DNA from: Berberis thunbergii
Taxonomy: Eukaryota > Streptophyta > Magnoliopsida > Ranunculales > Berberidaceae
Direction of reading: 5' to 3'
Length of the DNA: 64,000 nt
NCBI GenBank assembly: GCA_003290165.1
Contig: QNQO01007616.1
Coordinates: forward strand, 310,001-374,000
The notes under the pieces were generated by a model. The model searched no databases and was not told the DNA's origin. It worked only from the letters and a program-made list of their open reading frames with translations. Shown one piece after another: positions 12,554-22,984 of the stretch (its first letter is position 1; every line of letters begins with the position of its first letter). The translations under genes and the position numbers were made by a program.

Positions 12554-13140
12554 CTAATGAAATCAAATAAATTCTTCCAAGTGAAATGTAGTGGAATGCA
12601 ACCGAGGGAGAGATAGGGGAGCGGATGAGGACGAGGAGATCGACCAAGGGTTTTTGTTATTTCCCTTTGTGATTTTGGGGTTTTTGCGGAGAGGAAGAGA
12701 TTTGGAAAATGAGGAGGATGAGGACAACGAAGCTTGTGAGGAAGTGGAGTTTGGTCGCCGAGTTTGGGACCACACCCAGCAAGGAGTGCGAGAGATCAAG
12801 GGAGGGAGAAGATTTACGTTTTTGCATTTTTTGGGTTATTTTTGTGTTTTTTTTTTCGATTTGAATTTTGGTTTCTTTTTAGGGTTTTCATTTTTATTGG
12901 TGGTGTGAGTAACTAAGAAAAAACACGCAATGGTGGTGTGAGAAAACGGTTATGGTGATGTGGAGTAGTCGCTGCCAATTGAGATTGAGATGTGCACCTA
13001 CATTTATCACTATTGCACTTACCCCTAAGACTAGAAGTCAAGATGCATTGACTATGAGGGCACGCACGTGACCTAGTTTTATGATGAAATTACTTTTCAC
13101 GTGCATCTCACGCACAATGTGAAGGATGTGATTGACACGA
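12554..13140 (-). other. 5' flank of MULE-1, possible terminal region
   Basis: This lies upstream of the MULE-1 start codon. It is purine-rich on the plus strand (12600-12800), then AT-rich, then contains 'tttttattggtggtgtg' at about 12890, a word repeated at 43245 next to another purine-rich stretch. It probably contains the element's untranslated leader and terminal inverted repeat, but no clear inverted partner was found beyond 9573. The ORFs on either strand here look non-coding. Confidence 0.35.
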
Positions 13141-13320
13141 TCATCTTAATCGTCTGTCAACTGAAGTACTCACGTGAATTGCTGAGATTTGATCTGTCAA
13201 ACTGTAACCATTTAAAGAGATGGATAGAGGAAGGAAAATTCCCTCCATTTTCAGAGTGATCTCACTATTTTTTTCGTTGCTATGTGATTTGTTATCTCTT
13301 CTTTGCTCTCTTGTATGCAG

Positions 13321-14330
13321 TTCAGAACGAAAATGAAGGGGAAGGTGAAGATATTCGATGTGTTGGTGAGTTGCAGTAGCAACAATGAAGGGAGCACTTC
13401 CAACATACATTGGGACGATTACACTTCGTTTAGTGATTTCAGTAATGAGGAACCAGATCTGAGGTGAGATTTCATTCCTTCAAATAGTGAAGAGGACGTG
13501 AAGCCAAATGTAAGACATCTTCCTGTTCATTGTGTGACATTGTAAGTGTTATTTTCTACTTGAGGGTTTCGTTTTGGTGTTTCAATCTGTGTTGCATGTG
13601 TAAATGGATTGTGTAAATGATGTTATTGTTGTTAGGGTTTTGTTCATTTGCACAAATGATGGGTCATCCACTGTTTATTTGCTTAGGGTTTTCGATAACT
13701 TATGTATCATTCAATTAGGGTACTCATTAGTTGTTGGTCAGGGATTTTGTTCATGGTTACGGTGTTGTTAACCATTAGTACACTAATACTATTTTGTGGG
13801 TCGATTAGTGTTTACAATGAGTTCATTGGTCATGAGTACAATGCTTACAATGCTTAGTACATTTTGTTTTATGTACTTGTTTTCTATTTTCAATTTATGA
13901 TATATGTTACTTTGCTTGTTTTGAATTGTATTCATTGTTGAATGTGTGTATTGCAGTAGTGGAAAATGGGGCAAGAATTGGAGGTGTGGAACTTAATGCT
14001 CCATTATGATGGGAAGTGGAATAGAAGGGCTGAGATCCCTGGTAGGTGGAAGGTAAATGACTATAAAATGTTTTGATTTTGTAGGAGTGCATGGGGATTA
14101 TCTTAGTTAGGAAAAACTAAACAAGAGTATCCTTGAAGGTATACCCAACCAAAATAAGCATGCCTTGACACTTGAGAAAACACATACCTTTCTAGAGAAT
14201 GAGGTGAGGGTGGACATAACCAATGATGTAGACATAATGTATTTTTAAAAGCATGCATATATTGCTGACAATGATGTTTTACATATCTTTGTTAATGTTA
14301 AAGTGTCAGTATAGGTTCATGAGAGCAATA
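13321..14330 (+). pseudogene. MuDR-type transposase N-terminal remnant (PB1-like domain)
   Basis: Exon-like pieces after clear splice acceptors. 13321-13464 follows 'tgtatgcag' and reads MKGKVKIFDVLVSC with an acidic tail before a GTGAG donor. After 'ttgcag' near 13957 comes LMLHYDGKWNRRAEIPGRWK, and near 14112-14325 LENEVRVDITNDVDIMYF followed by NDVLHIFVNVKV. This order (HYDGKW, then a block with ND.DV.. and a final HIFV.) resembles the PB1-like N-terminal region of plant MuDR proteins. No DDE catalytic region follows, because an LTR retrotransposon begins at 14584. Stops interrupt it. The family assignment rests on pattern only. Confidence 0.4.
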
Positions 14331-14346
14331 CACCATGATGTAGTTT

Positions 14347-14414
14347 TTTTTTTGAAAGGCAAGCAAGGTTTTTATAGGAAGCCAGAACCCATAAAGATGT
14401 TGCAAGCTGGGTTT
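14347..14414 (-). mobile_element. short 3' fragment of a LINE or SINE with target duplication
   Basis: About 70 bp of inserted sequence interrupts the MuDR remnant. It is flanked by the 12-bp direct repeat ATGATGTAGTTT (14335-14346 and 14415-14426). On the minus strand it ends CTTGCTTGCCTTTC followed by an A-run (the T-run at 14344-14353), as expected for the poly(A) end of a 5'-truncated non-LTR retroposon. Which family it came from cannot be told from so short a piece. Confidence 0.55.
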
Positions 14415-14583
14415 ATGATGTAGTTTATTTGATCTTGAACCCATTCCAAGATGTTGTTGAAGTTGATCATGCTCCTTTCACACAACCCACCTGTCCTACT
14501 AAGATTCATTTAAGGCCTAAGGTGTGGGCCAAAATGGGTTGGAACAAAAAAAAGAACCCTACCCCAAGTAAGAGTACACCAAA

Positions 14584-15133
14584 TGATTGGTGAAGATACA
14601 TCAAAATAGATCGATCATCATGGCCATACATGTAGCAGAGAACATCAATCACAAGGATACGGTGTCCCTTTTATTGGGCAAGCTCGTAAAACTCAAGAAG
14701 AACAAAGCCAATCACAGAGGCCCAAAGAAGGCCCACTCAAAAGAGAAGTTGCAATGAAAGCTCGAATCCAAGCTCGACACGAGTTTTCTCATAAAGAAGA
14801 TGAACGTTGCACCAAAAAAAGTCGTGGAGGGAGTTACGCGTCCACGGATGCATCTCCATTAAGGAGGAGAATGTTAAAAGACACATCTCCTTCCGTTGCC
14901 CCTCACATGCTTAAGTCACGCAGAGAATTAACCGCAACCATTATAAAAGGTAATCGGAACATTAGACATAGGTATTGAAGTTTAATTGAGTTTTGTCCAG
15001 ATTTACTTCATTTTTCAAACAGAATTGCTGACTTAAGCATCAGAGTGCCTTCGCCACTAAAAAGGTGGTCCTTAGCAGTCTAACATTTGTTTTGCAGGTC
15101 AAACTCACAAGAGGACAAGATTTGGACGCATCA
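14584..15133 (+). repeat. 5' LTR of gypsy element G
   Basis: About 550 bp starting TGATTGGTG and ending GGACGCATCA, immediately followed by a primer-binding site. It contains a TATA box (ttataaaagg at about 14942) at a sensible place for the LTR promoter. The left end is the best TG start matching the CATCA end; its target duplication cannot be tested because the 3' LTR is missing. It is inserted into or beside the MuDR remnant. The ORF inside it is not a gene. Confidence 0.6.
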
Positions 15134-15157
15134 ATTTGGCGTTGTTTGTAGGAAACG
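15134..15157 (+). promoter_or_regulatory. primer-binding site of element G
   Basis: ATTTGGCGTTGTTTGTAGG directly after the LTR terminus CATCA. It is a slightly mutated form of the TTTGGCGCCGTCTGTGGG type primer site used by many plant Tat-like Ty3/gypsy elements, here with C-to-T changes in the GCC and GTC parts. It fixes the LTR end and the element's orientation. Confidence 0.7.
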
Positions 15158-15239
15158 ACGAGTTTCTTTTCTAAAAAAATACAATCCAAAGCGGAAAAGC
15201 TCACCACAATCTTAAAGAAGATCAACAAGCTGACAAAAC

Positions 15240-16677
15240 GAATGACACTCTACAGATCATCAACCAAGCAATGATTGCAACAATTGTCCTATTGGCAACG
15301 ATGCATCACCAATAGTTCACAACCCAGATCATCAAACTGATGGTGCCTAGAATCCAGATCCACAACACGCAATAACTCAGATAACGAAGACATCTGGCGA
15401 CGCTGCCACGGATCCTCGGGTAGACCTGTTCATGGCCCAGATGAACTACTTAACAAAATTGCTGAAAAAAATCACCGAAGAGCGCATCCAGCTAGCTGAC
15501 CCTTTTTAAGCACTGCCCCAACAAAACTCAGCCAACAGAACTCAAGGGAGTGACGAAGTCTGAGCAGAACCCCAATAGGGAAACTTCGAATGCAATGAAC
15601 TCCCCCAAAGCAAGACTCCACAGTGTGACATAACGCTTGCTGAAATTCCATTCGGAATAGGAGTCACGGATCCCAATGTGTTATACGAATTAACCAAACT
15701 GCCATTTTTTGACGCCTTCATGAAGATTGCCATGCCGAAAAAGTTCACTCCGTCAAAGTTCGAAGTATATGATGGTACTATTGACCCAACTGATCACCTG
15801 ATACACTTCCACCACATGATGGCCTTGAAGGAAACCACGGAGTCGATCTTATGCATAACATTTTCAACCAGCCTCACCTCCACAACGATAAATTGGTTCA
15901 ACAACCTACCATCGAGGTTAATAGACTCTTTCCAAGCGTTAGCCACCACTTTTATCACCGGATTCATCGGGAGCTAGCATGTCAAACAGAAGCTCGAAGA
16001 GACAATACTGGAATATGTCACTCATTTTACCAATGAATTGACAATGATCGATGGATGTAGCGATGACACAACTACTGCGACCTTTATCGCCAGACTGAAG
16101 AGAGGCCCCATCTTCGATGCCCTTAACCTGAAGCTTCCAAAAGACATGGTACACCTGCTGAATGCAGCTAAAAACACATATCTCTTGAAGGGATGAAATA
16201 TGCCAGGAGGAAAAATGAATAGGAAAGAGGAAAAAAGGAGAGACGATGAACCACGGAAAGATAAAAGTCAATCAAATAAACATCGACACGACGAAAGAAC
16301 CAAGTCCAACCAGAGGGAATCCAGGAAGTCATATTCAGCACGACCTAAGTACGAGCGGATAAACAGCATAATGAAAAAGTAATACAAACCATACACGACC
16401 CTAAAGACAAGCTGAACCAACATCTTGAAGTACATGGCGAATTGGGAGAATGTCAATTAGCCACCTAGGATGAGAGGAGACCCAGAAAAAAATGACAAAG
16501 TAGTTATTGTTCCTTCCACAAGTATCACGGGCATGATACCAAAGACTGCTACAAGCTGAAAGAGGAAATCGAGCATTGGATCCAAAAAGGATGACTTGAC
16601 GAATTCATTGGAATGCTAGACAAACAGCTCAAAAGAAAAAAAAAGTCATATGCCAGCGCCACAGGATCAAAAGTCAT
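15240..16677 (+). pseudogene. Ty3/gypsy gag, element G
   Basis: Gag packages element RNA into virus-like particles in the cytoplasm. The core (about 15660-16195) reads LPFFDAFMKIAMPKKFTPSK, FEVYDGTIDPTDHLIHFHHM and INWFNNLPSRLIDSF, then FTNELTMIDGCSDDTTTATF and LLNAAKNTYLL. A Lys/Arg-rich linker (16200-16380) precedes a CHHC-type knuckle near 16500 (YCSFHKYHGHDTKDCYKLKE). TAG at 15975, TGA at 16194 and later frame changes disrupt it. Protease and polymerase are absent: at about 16677 the sequence switches to the tandem repeats of element A, so element G is truncated. It is related to, but clearly diverged from, the gag of elements A-D. Confidence 0.8.
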
Positions 16678-17125
16678 ATGGTCTGTAGAAGAGTAGTGGT
16701 CCCGTGACAAACCATCGTCGTCGGTCAGCACTGACTAGGCTCCCAACTTCCAAACCATCTACACCCGCGCGCATCGAGCTACAGGTTTGAGACTTGGAAA
16801 TTCAGTAAACCATGGTCTGTAGAAGAGCAGTGGTCCCGTGGCGAACTGTCGACATCAGTCAAAACTGTTTAGGCTCCCACCTTCCAAAGCATTTACACCC
16901 GCACTGAGCGAGCTACAGGTCTGAGAGTTGACTAGAAGCTGTAGTCGTCAATCGTCACTTGACTAGACTTACCTGATCGGGTTCGGCGACCATCACCTGC
17001 GGAAGAGGCGTCGGTCCCTGCGATTCGCCGTCATCAGGCATAATAGTGCTGACTAGACTCCTACTTCCTAAGCCATCAACATTCGGACGCGGTGAACTAG
17101 GCGTCCGGGTGAACCAGAAGCCATC
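16678..17125 (+). repeat. tandem repeat units in element A
   Basis: Two units of about 133 bp (anchor 'atggtctgtagaag' at 16678 and 16812), each with 'cagtggtcccgtg', 'gactaggctccca' and 'ctacacccgc' blocks. They are followed by one longer, diverged unit ending 'gaaccagaagccatcgt'. The same monomers build the larger arrays at 37160-38395, 47800-48690 and, inverted, 54040-54995. The array is cut on the left by the junction with element G. Confidence 0.75.
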
Positions 17126-17143
17126 GTACATAATGATGTTTCT

Positions 17144-18999
17144 TGATATTCACATAATTATTACATAATATATCCCTTAATTTATACATGTTAGTGTTTT
17201 GATTATTATATTTTATAGTAATTATTTCGTTTTCATGTCTTTGTAGGAATTTGAGCGTAAACGATGAAATCATATTAAGGCGACAAGTTAAGGAACGACA
17301 ATTAGTCGATTCTAACGGTTGTATAAAGCAGTCACAAACCTCAACCCAAAACCTAATTCATAACCTAAACCCAAAACCTAATCCATAACCTAAACCAAAC
17401 CCAATGCCAAGCCCAATCCTACCCTCATTGATGAATCATCCCCTCATCCCATTCCTATTCATCTTGATCATTTTCTATAAATACAAGAGAATAGGATGAG
17501 AAAAATGGGAGAAAGAGAAGGAAAAAGAAGAGAATTAGACAAAAATCAAAACCTCTTTCTCACAAGGTGATTCTCATCACCCTCACCACTCAACCATCTC
17601 TCACTCACTCAGCAATCACCTCCATCCTCCACCTCGCCACCACCATCACTCGAGCACCACCACCACCTCCGGACAGCACAACCGCCACCACCACGAAACA
17701 GGGGTGTGACAGCCCTGTTTCTCGTCAGCGCCACCTCCATCACCGTCCCTGTCCATCATCCATCAACCAACATCATCTATCACCTCCGCCACCACCTCAG
17801 CACGAGCACCACCACAACAGACCGAGAACCACCACCACCACAACCACCGCGAAACAGAGCCTCACCGCGGCTCTGTTCTGCCTCGCGACAGAGCCAGGCA
17901 GGCAATCCTCCTCTCCTCTCTATCCTCTATTCGCCCAAGCCTCCTTACCATCTCTTCGCCACCGGACAACCACCACAGAAAGGCTCGTCCGCGGCGCACC
18001 ACCATCGTGACAGGAATCAAAACAGGGGAGTATTCCTCCGTGCTCGCTTTCTCTGTTTTTGAGTATTCTCAGTGAAATCTTTCTCTTTTGCAGGTTCCAG
18101 ACCTAATTGGAGGACAAGAGGCTCGCGAGAGCGCTGCTGCTCGCTGGAGAAGACGGGGTACTGTAGTATCACTGTAGCAGAGGCGAGAGACAGAGTCAAA
18201 TTCTGTTATTTGGCTATTCACACCCCCGATTCTGCTCTGTACCACCACAGAGCGTTTTGGGAACATTTTCTCGGGATTCATGTTCGGACCACTTGCTGAT
18301 CTGCTAAGTACCACCACATCAAGTTTGTGACAAATTAAATGGGTTGTATAAGTTATTTTGATTTATTTTACTGAATTGTGTGCTTAATTGTTAATTATAA
18401 TTTATTTCTGAATTTTTGATAAATTGCTTTCACCCTTCATTTTCGAGAAATTAATCTTGATATGTTTGCCAGTTAGAATAACCCTTTTTCAATATTCAAA
18501 GCATGTGCTAAAAATATTAAGCTCAAACTTTGATTTAGTGTGCCCTAAAAAGACACTTAATACTTGGTAAGAGCGTATTTGCATGAAATAATTTGTTAAT
18601 GTTTGATAAAAACATGATATAAGTTGAATTGAATTGTAACGATCACATATTCGGTGTAAGCAAGGGATTCTCATCCCTAAAGCTTCTCATTAAATTTTCA
18701 GTAATTTAGATTTCAATAATTTTGCTAACTCATTGGTGAGTCCAAGCCCACAAAATCCATCTCATCTATCTTTTATTTTATTTTTCTTATTTTTAATTTA
18801 TTTTTAGTTTAGTTTTAAAAACACTGTAACCCCATTTCTTACAAATTAGTTTAATTAAATTATTAAATTCAATTGCATCCACTTTCCTCGTGGGATCGAC
18901 CCGTACTTGCCGTTGTCTACCAGTTAGGCACCGTGCACATGCGGTTATTACAAGTGGGCTGAATTAACCTATTTATTTAGGTTAGTTAAATTCGCATCA
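17144..18999 (+). mobile_element. solo LTR of another gypsy (Tat/Ogre-like) family
   Basis: 1,856 bp starting TGATATTCAC and ending TTCGCATCA, flanked by a perfect 5-bp target duplication TTTCT (17139-17143 and 19000-19004). It contains a TATA box (tataaataca near 17476). The 3' part has the 'tgggatcgacccgtac' stretch typical of long plant gypsy LTRs. No internal region accompanies it, so it is the product of LTR-LTR recombination. An internal stretch near 17338-17405 repeats 'cataacctaaacc'-like words. The Pro/Thr/His-rich ORFs at 17567-18062 come from CACCAC-rich DNA and are not supported as genes. Confidence 0.8.
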
Positions 19000-19008
19000 T
19001 TTCTTTAC

Positions 19009-19815
19009 CGTTGTAGGCATTATCTTTTACATAGTAGAATCATCAGATGCTCTTACTCAAAGAATATGTTTTGGGTTTTCCTAAGGCTGAAGGAAGATCT
19101 CCTACACTGGAGTCTTCTAATGTTCTGACATTTACGTTGATGAGTCTTGATAAAACTTGGTATTATGCGTGGTCATCTGCTTTGGGTGAGCGGTTGCTTT
19201 CTTCCCTTCTCAGCTAGCCTTGACGCATTGTGCTGTGCTGGAACTTGAAGTTGCGGGGCGGAGCGAAGTTGGACATGGCATGTCAGAGTGGGCCATTGAC
19301 TCGTAGACGCCCCTCTCATCCCTCAATGGGGGGTGCACTCGATCTGTTTAAACCTGATATTTGTCCCAAGTTCATCTGGGCAGATCGGGCATGTGAGTTG
19401 GCTATAGCTTTGACCAGCTTGTAGTGGGTCTCCGTTGCTGATTCTATACCACCTCAGGTCATCCTTGCAAGGTGGGTCCGATGAAGTATTAAATTGAGTG
19501 CGCTCTTTCATACTTCTTCCTATACACTTACTCCTGCTCGTGGATCACCTTCTTCGGAGAAGTCGCAGAGCAAAACTCTTATAGGGCACCGTAATTTACC
19601 CGAGGCACCTTTGTTGTTACTTCTAAGTTCTCTTTTGAAGTCGGACTATTTAAGAGAATTTTTATTATACATCACATCAAATTCGAATGCCTGTAGTCTG
19701 TAAACTTTTGTACCCACCATCCGGGCGATCATTGTTACATCTTTTCAGTAATCAATAGTGTTTTTGCGTAATTCTCTTTTATTTATCAAATGAGTGCAAA
19801 TCACATAACTTTTGT
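19009..19815. repeat. conserved non-pol segment of element A
   Basis: This matches 49186-50050 in element C and, inverted, part of 52790-53690 in element D. It holds the small antisense ORF (19047-19217), the 'cttcggagaagtcgc' block and a terminal 'cagtaatcaatag..cttttattt..aaatgag..aaatcacata' block (about 19746-19810). In element A it is joined straight to the end of gag at about 19856, so the protease has been deleted here. Confidence 0.65.
19047..19217 (+). CDS. small conserved antisense ORF, element A copy
   Basis: A 56-codon ORF, antisense to gag, starting MLLLKEYVL and containing FPKAEGRSPTLESSNVLTF, then WYYAWSSALGE. Elements C (49224) and D (53621, minus) carry the same peptide from the same start codon, which argues it was once translated. 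I do not recognise the family. Here its promoter region has been displaced by the solo LTR that ends at 18999, only about 45 bp upstream. It could also be the first exon of a longer, now-decayed gene. Confidence 0.45.
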   Translation: MLLLKEYVLGFPKAEGRSPTLESSNVLTFTLMSLDKTWYYAWSSALGERLLSSLLS

Positions 19816-19855
19816 ACCCGCCATCTGGGACTTGTTTGATTGTTCTTCTTCTTAT

Positions 19856-21134
19856 CTAACTCCATGAATGACATATATGATGCTCGGAGTTTCCTTCTCA
19901 ATTTCTTTGACCGCGTCTTCCCTTTTCCTGTTTTGGTCTTGCCTTTTCTCCGAACCCAATAGCTCCTTCAGCTTGCCCTTGCGAATCCATTACTCGATCT
20001 CATACCTTAGACTCTTGCAATCAATGGTGTCGTGGCCACACTCTTTGTGGTATGAGCAATACTTGTTGTCATCATGTTTGGAGGGGTTTCCCGCGCTGTT
20101 TCTGGGGCCATTTCAGATCTTCCCAGTTTTTCATGGAATTAAGGATGTCCGGCAGGCTGGAGTTGAGGGGGGTGATGGTTACAGATCCGACATAGTTGGA
20201 AGATTTCTCTGGCTTGGCGTGGCCAGAGTCCGATTCCCATCGCTGTGCTTCCACTTGTTTCTATCTTCATCTTCTCGCCTTTTGTCCCCCTTTTCAATCT
20301 CTATAAACAAAGGGTTTCTTCTATACTTCAGTTTCCTCATTTGTTGTTCTCATTTCCTCCAAGGTGATGTACCTCTAGTCACCCATCAAGAGTTCTGAGG
20401 AAGTTGTAAGAATTTCCTTCTCTTAGACCCGTATTAAAAGCCGACGATATCGCTGCAACCGACAAAGTGTGTTAGGAATTTTTTTGGTTAGTTTCTTGTA
20501 TTCGATTGACTTTGGCTCGAGGCTATGGAACCATGTTAGTATTGACTTCTTTAGGCAGGTAGGGAATGTTCTGCACATTACTGATTCGAAACCTTCTTTG
20601 AGCGCCATTACATGTTGATAATGATGCAAGTGATCAAACGGGTCAGCGGTCCCATCATAGAACTCAAGCTTCGGAGGGAAGAACTTCTTTGGCAGAGCCT
20701 TGTTCATGATGTGGTCCACGAACGGGGGAAGAAATAGGCAGTACAACATATCTAGGTCATGACCCCTCGACGGAAGGGGTTCTGCGCGGTGAGTCTGTCT
20801 ATCTTGAAAGTTGGATCTGTGTTGACCGCACCACCACTTCTAGTCTAGTAAGAACTAGCATGTGCTTGACTCTCATATGCCTGCTCTTTGTTATCTTCTG
20901 AAGATTGAGGTCTGTGCTACTCCCGATCTCCATTGGCGGGTAGAGGGTCTCCACTGCTTTAGCAATCTGTTGTATTTGTGATGATAGCAGATCCATTTTG
21001 GGGTATGTCGCTGCTGTTGTTGGCGCGGGGTGTAGGCCCGCTGTCGGCACTGCTGGAAGCGGTGGTATAGCGCCAATCTAAGCTTTTGACGTGTCCCCCT
21101 ATTCTCCATTGTTGCTGGATCTGGTGGTCACCAT
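19856..21134 (-). pseudogene. Ty3/gypsy gag, element A
   Basis: Starts MVTTRSSNNGE, the same start as in B (MVTTKSPNNEEQ), C (MTTRSPNNGEQ) and D (MVITRSRNNG). A low-complexity linker with KMDLLSSQIQQIAKAVE is followed by the gag core (20749-20423): KALPKKFFPPKLEFYDGTAD, then FDHLHHYQHVMALKEG and ILTWFHSLEPKSIEYKKL. The C-terminal basic region and the CHHC knuckle (near 20050, before LRYEIE..) remain in another frame. Several frameshifts make it non-functional. No protease follows. Confidence 0.75.
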
Positions 21135-21188
21135 CTTCTTGAACTCTAAAAAGAAATGATGATAGTGCTTGGTTAGGAACTCTGTCAT

Positions 21189-21208
21189 CCCCACGGACGG
21201 AACCAAAC
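21189..21208 (-). promoter_or_regulatory. primer-binding site of element A
   Basis: On the minus strand GTTTGGTTCCGTCCGTGGGG follows the LTR terminus TACATCA, matching the TTTGGCGCCGTCTATGGGG site of element D with a few substitutions. It marks the 5' LTR boundary of element A at 21209. Confidence 0.7.
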
Positions 21209-21456
21209 TGATGTAGTAAATTTTTGCTCCCTGCTTAACCTTGACCTGCACAAGGAACGCACGTGAGCCACGAACCACCATTTTGGTGGTCGATGACACT
21301 CCAATGCTAACGTTAGACAAGGATCTGAGGAATGTTTAATATGTAAACAGAGAATTTGTAGCATACCTTTGTTCACCAACCTCATGTCTTATTTATAGTG
21401 TTGGAATCTTGATTGAACTAGGCCCTCGGTAAAGTAGTTTAGGGAATAAGATTTTC
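21209..21456 (-). repeat. partial 5' LTR of element A
   Basis: Only the 3' part of the LTR survives (about 250 bp): the terminus TACATCA, the 'cacgtgagccacgaaccacc' block, and the TATA region seen on the plus strand as 'cttatttatagtg'. It stops inside the 'gtagtttagggaataagat' block, where it is fused directly to the 3' end of element B's LTR. The 5' half of this LTR has been deleted. Confidence 0.7.
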
Positions 21457-22124
21457 CCTACTTTGACCTTGCTCTTGCTGACCAGCCGACCATCACAAGT
21501 AACGCACGTGAGCCACTGACCACCGTTGTGGTGGCCGATGGCACTTCGATGCTAAAATCAGATAGGGATCTGAGAAAGGTATAATGATGTAATAGGAAAT
21601 TTGAAGCGTACCTTAGCTTACCAACCTCATATCTTATTTATAGTGCGAAGGAGTCCTGGTTCCACCAGGCCATTGAAGGCATAGTTTAGGAAGGAGATCT
21701 TCGTGGAGATCCTTCCCTAATTAGGAGTTGTGCTATAGGAAGGAAGTTTCATGTTAGCCATGTGCTCCTAGATACATAGGAGATAGTTCCCAATACGAGA
21801 GCAATCCGTAAAAGGAATATTCCCTGTGTGGAATGTGCTCTGGTATTTGTTTCGTGGTTGGAAGTAGAGAGCTACTATAGTTTCTCGTCTAAAGATGATC
21901 CTGGAGATACTTGCCTTAGTAGGACTTACGGGTATTGAGGGTAGTTGTGAGACGTGTGAGCCTAGCATGCCATAAGAGTTCGGGTTCGTTTGGCGAACTG
22001 AATTGGGAAAGCTTAGAATTGCTTGGCCTAGATTAGTGTTAGGCTAATGCTAGGATTCGTAGTTCCTCGAGATCATCTTGACACGTGTATGGCTTAGGGG
22101 TGTGACCATTTTTATGTATCGTCA
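21457..22124 (-). repeat. 3' LTR of element B
   Basis: Starts TGACGATACATAAAAATGG on the minus strand at 22124, directly after the polypurine tract. It runs to CAAGGTCAAAGTAGGGA, where roughly the last 15-20 bp (ending TGCATCA in sister copies) are missing and the sequence passes into element A's partial LTR. The TATA box is at about 21640 (plus-strand 'cttatttatagtg'). Confidence 0.8.
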
Positions 22125-22136
22125 GCTACTCCCCCT
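22125..22136 (-). promoter_or_regulatory. polypurine tract of element B
   Basis: AGGGGGAGTAGC on the minus strand immediately upstream of the 3' LTR start. Elements C (44582-44593) and D (58261-58272) have the same tract in the same place. It primes plus-strand DNA synthesis in LTR elements and shows that the internal region lies to the right. Confidence 0.75.
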
Positions 22137-22287
22137 GAGTTAGTGGGGTGTTAAGTCGGTCTACTGACTCTTTGAAAGGGCAACTGTATCGTTGTAATGA
22201 TTGAACTTGAAGCGTTTGTCTTGAGCGACTCACAACATTTAATGGGTACGTGACTGCTTAAGGAGGGAAAGTGTGATTTGCCTTCCC

Positions 22288-22295
22288 TATAAATA
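22288..22295 (+). promoter_or_regulatory. TATA box of the long antisense ORF, element B
   Basis: TATAAATA about 78 bp upstream of the ATG at 22373, on the strand opposite to the element's gag. Element C has a comparable TATTTAAA about 95 bp before its ATG. The conserved placement suggests an internal promoter separate from the LTR. Confidence 0.45.
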
Positions 22296-22372
22296 TTTAC
22301 CGTTCTGAGGAGGATTTCCTTATTCTTATCTGTTCTATTTGTTTTTAGCCATAGTATTTGTTCTTTCTACTG

Positions 22373-22855
22373 ATGACTGATAATTTTGAACTTTCTCCCA
22401 AGGATCCGTTATCCCTTACTTGCATCAATTTCTTCGAGGGTAGCTTGGTCGACGAAACTGAGTTGATCAGGCTCCGTAGTTTGTAGCATATCCCGAGGCA
22501 TGCTCAAGTTCGGGCTCTGGTTTCCAGTGCCCGATGATATCTGGCGCCTATTTATCCATTTCCATATGCCTCCTACTTAAATGGTTCCGAGGGGGTTCAA
22601 GATTCTGCTCGCAATTCTCCTGAGGGCTCATGATGTTGGCCTTTGTTTGACCCCGCCTGTGATCCATCACATGACAAAGGCTCAATTGGATCCCTGGGGT
22701 ATCTGTATGCTGAAAGTTTGAAATGCCTTTCTTATCAACAATTGGCGATGGACAACGCTGAATCTTGGAAAAGCATTGGTTCTTGGCTTCGGCGGATTCC
22801 GGTTACTTCAAGCTTGGGAGTCGTAGAGTGTCTCAATACTTTTAGTTTGATCTTG
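22373..22855 (+). pseudogene. long antisense ORF, first exon, element B
   Basis: Reads MTDNFELSPKDPLSLTCINF, then FDPACDPSHDKGSIGS and LAMDNAESWKSIGSWL, ending at the donor TCTTG|GTGAG. It is the counterpart of 44844-45387 in element C and 57476-58018 (minus) in element D, where the Transposase_28-like core is easier to see; here that core is mostly lost or rewritten. CACTA-1 is inserted 13 bp inside the intron, and exon 2 continues at 35838. In-frame stops after RLRSL and SSAR show decay. Confidence 0.6.
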
Positions 22856-22984
22856 GTGAGTTTATTGCACTACAACACAAATGCTCATTAATAACATTTG
22901 TTAAAAGCGTTTTTGCCAAATATGTTATCAAAAGTCAAATTTTAATGACTTTAAAAACGAAAACGCTGTAAAACTTCGGCGGGC

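Larger units (their letters stand above)
16678..21456 (-). mobile_element. truncated gypsy element A (A/B/C/D family)
   Basis: Minus-strand element read from right to left: partial 5' LTR (21209-21456), primer site (21189-21208), gag (21134 to about 19856), conserved non-pol segment with the small antisense ORF (19009-19815) and two to three tandem units (16678-17125). The protease, most of the downstream array, the long antisense ORF and the 3' LTR are missing. The left edge abuts gag of element G at about 16677. A foreign solo LTR (17144-18999) splits it. No reverse transcriptase or integrase is present. Confidence 0.65.

Noticed and set aside
14754..14978. 74-codon ORF near gag of element G
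   Set aside because: It lies wholly inside the 5' LTR, upstream of the primer site, and matches no protein.
17567..18062. Long Pro/Thr/His-rich ORFs in two frames
   Set aside because: They lie in CACCAC/CCGCCA-rich DNA inside a solo LTR. Overlapping frames are equally open and no domain is visible, so composition explains them.
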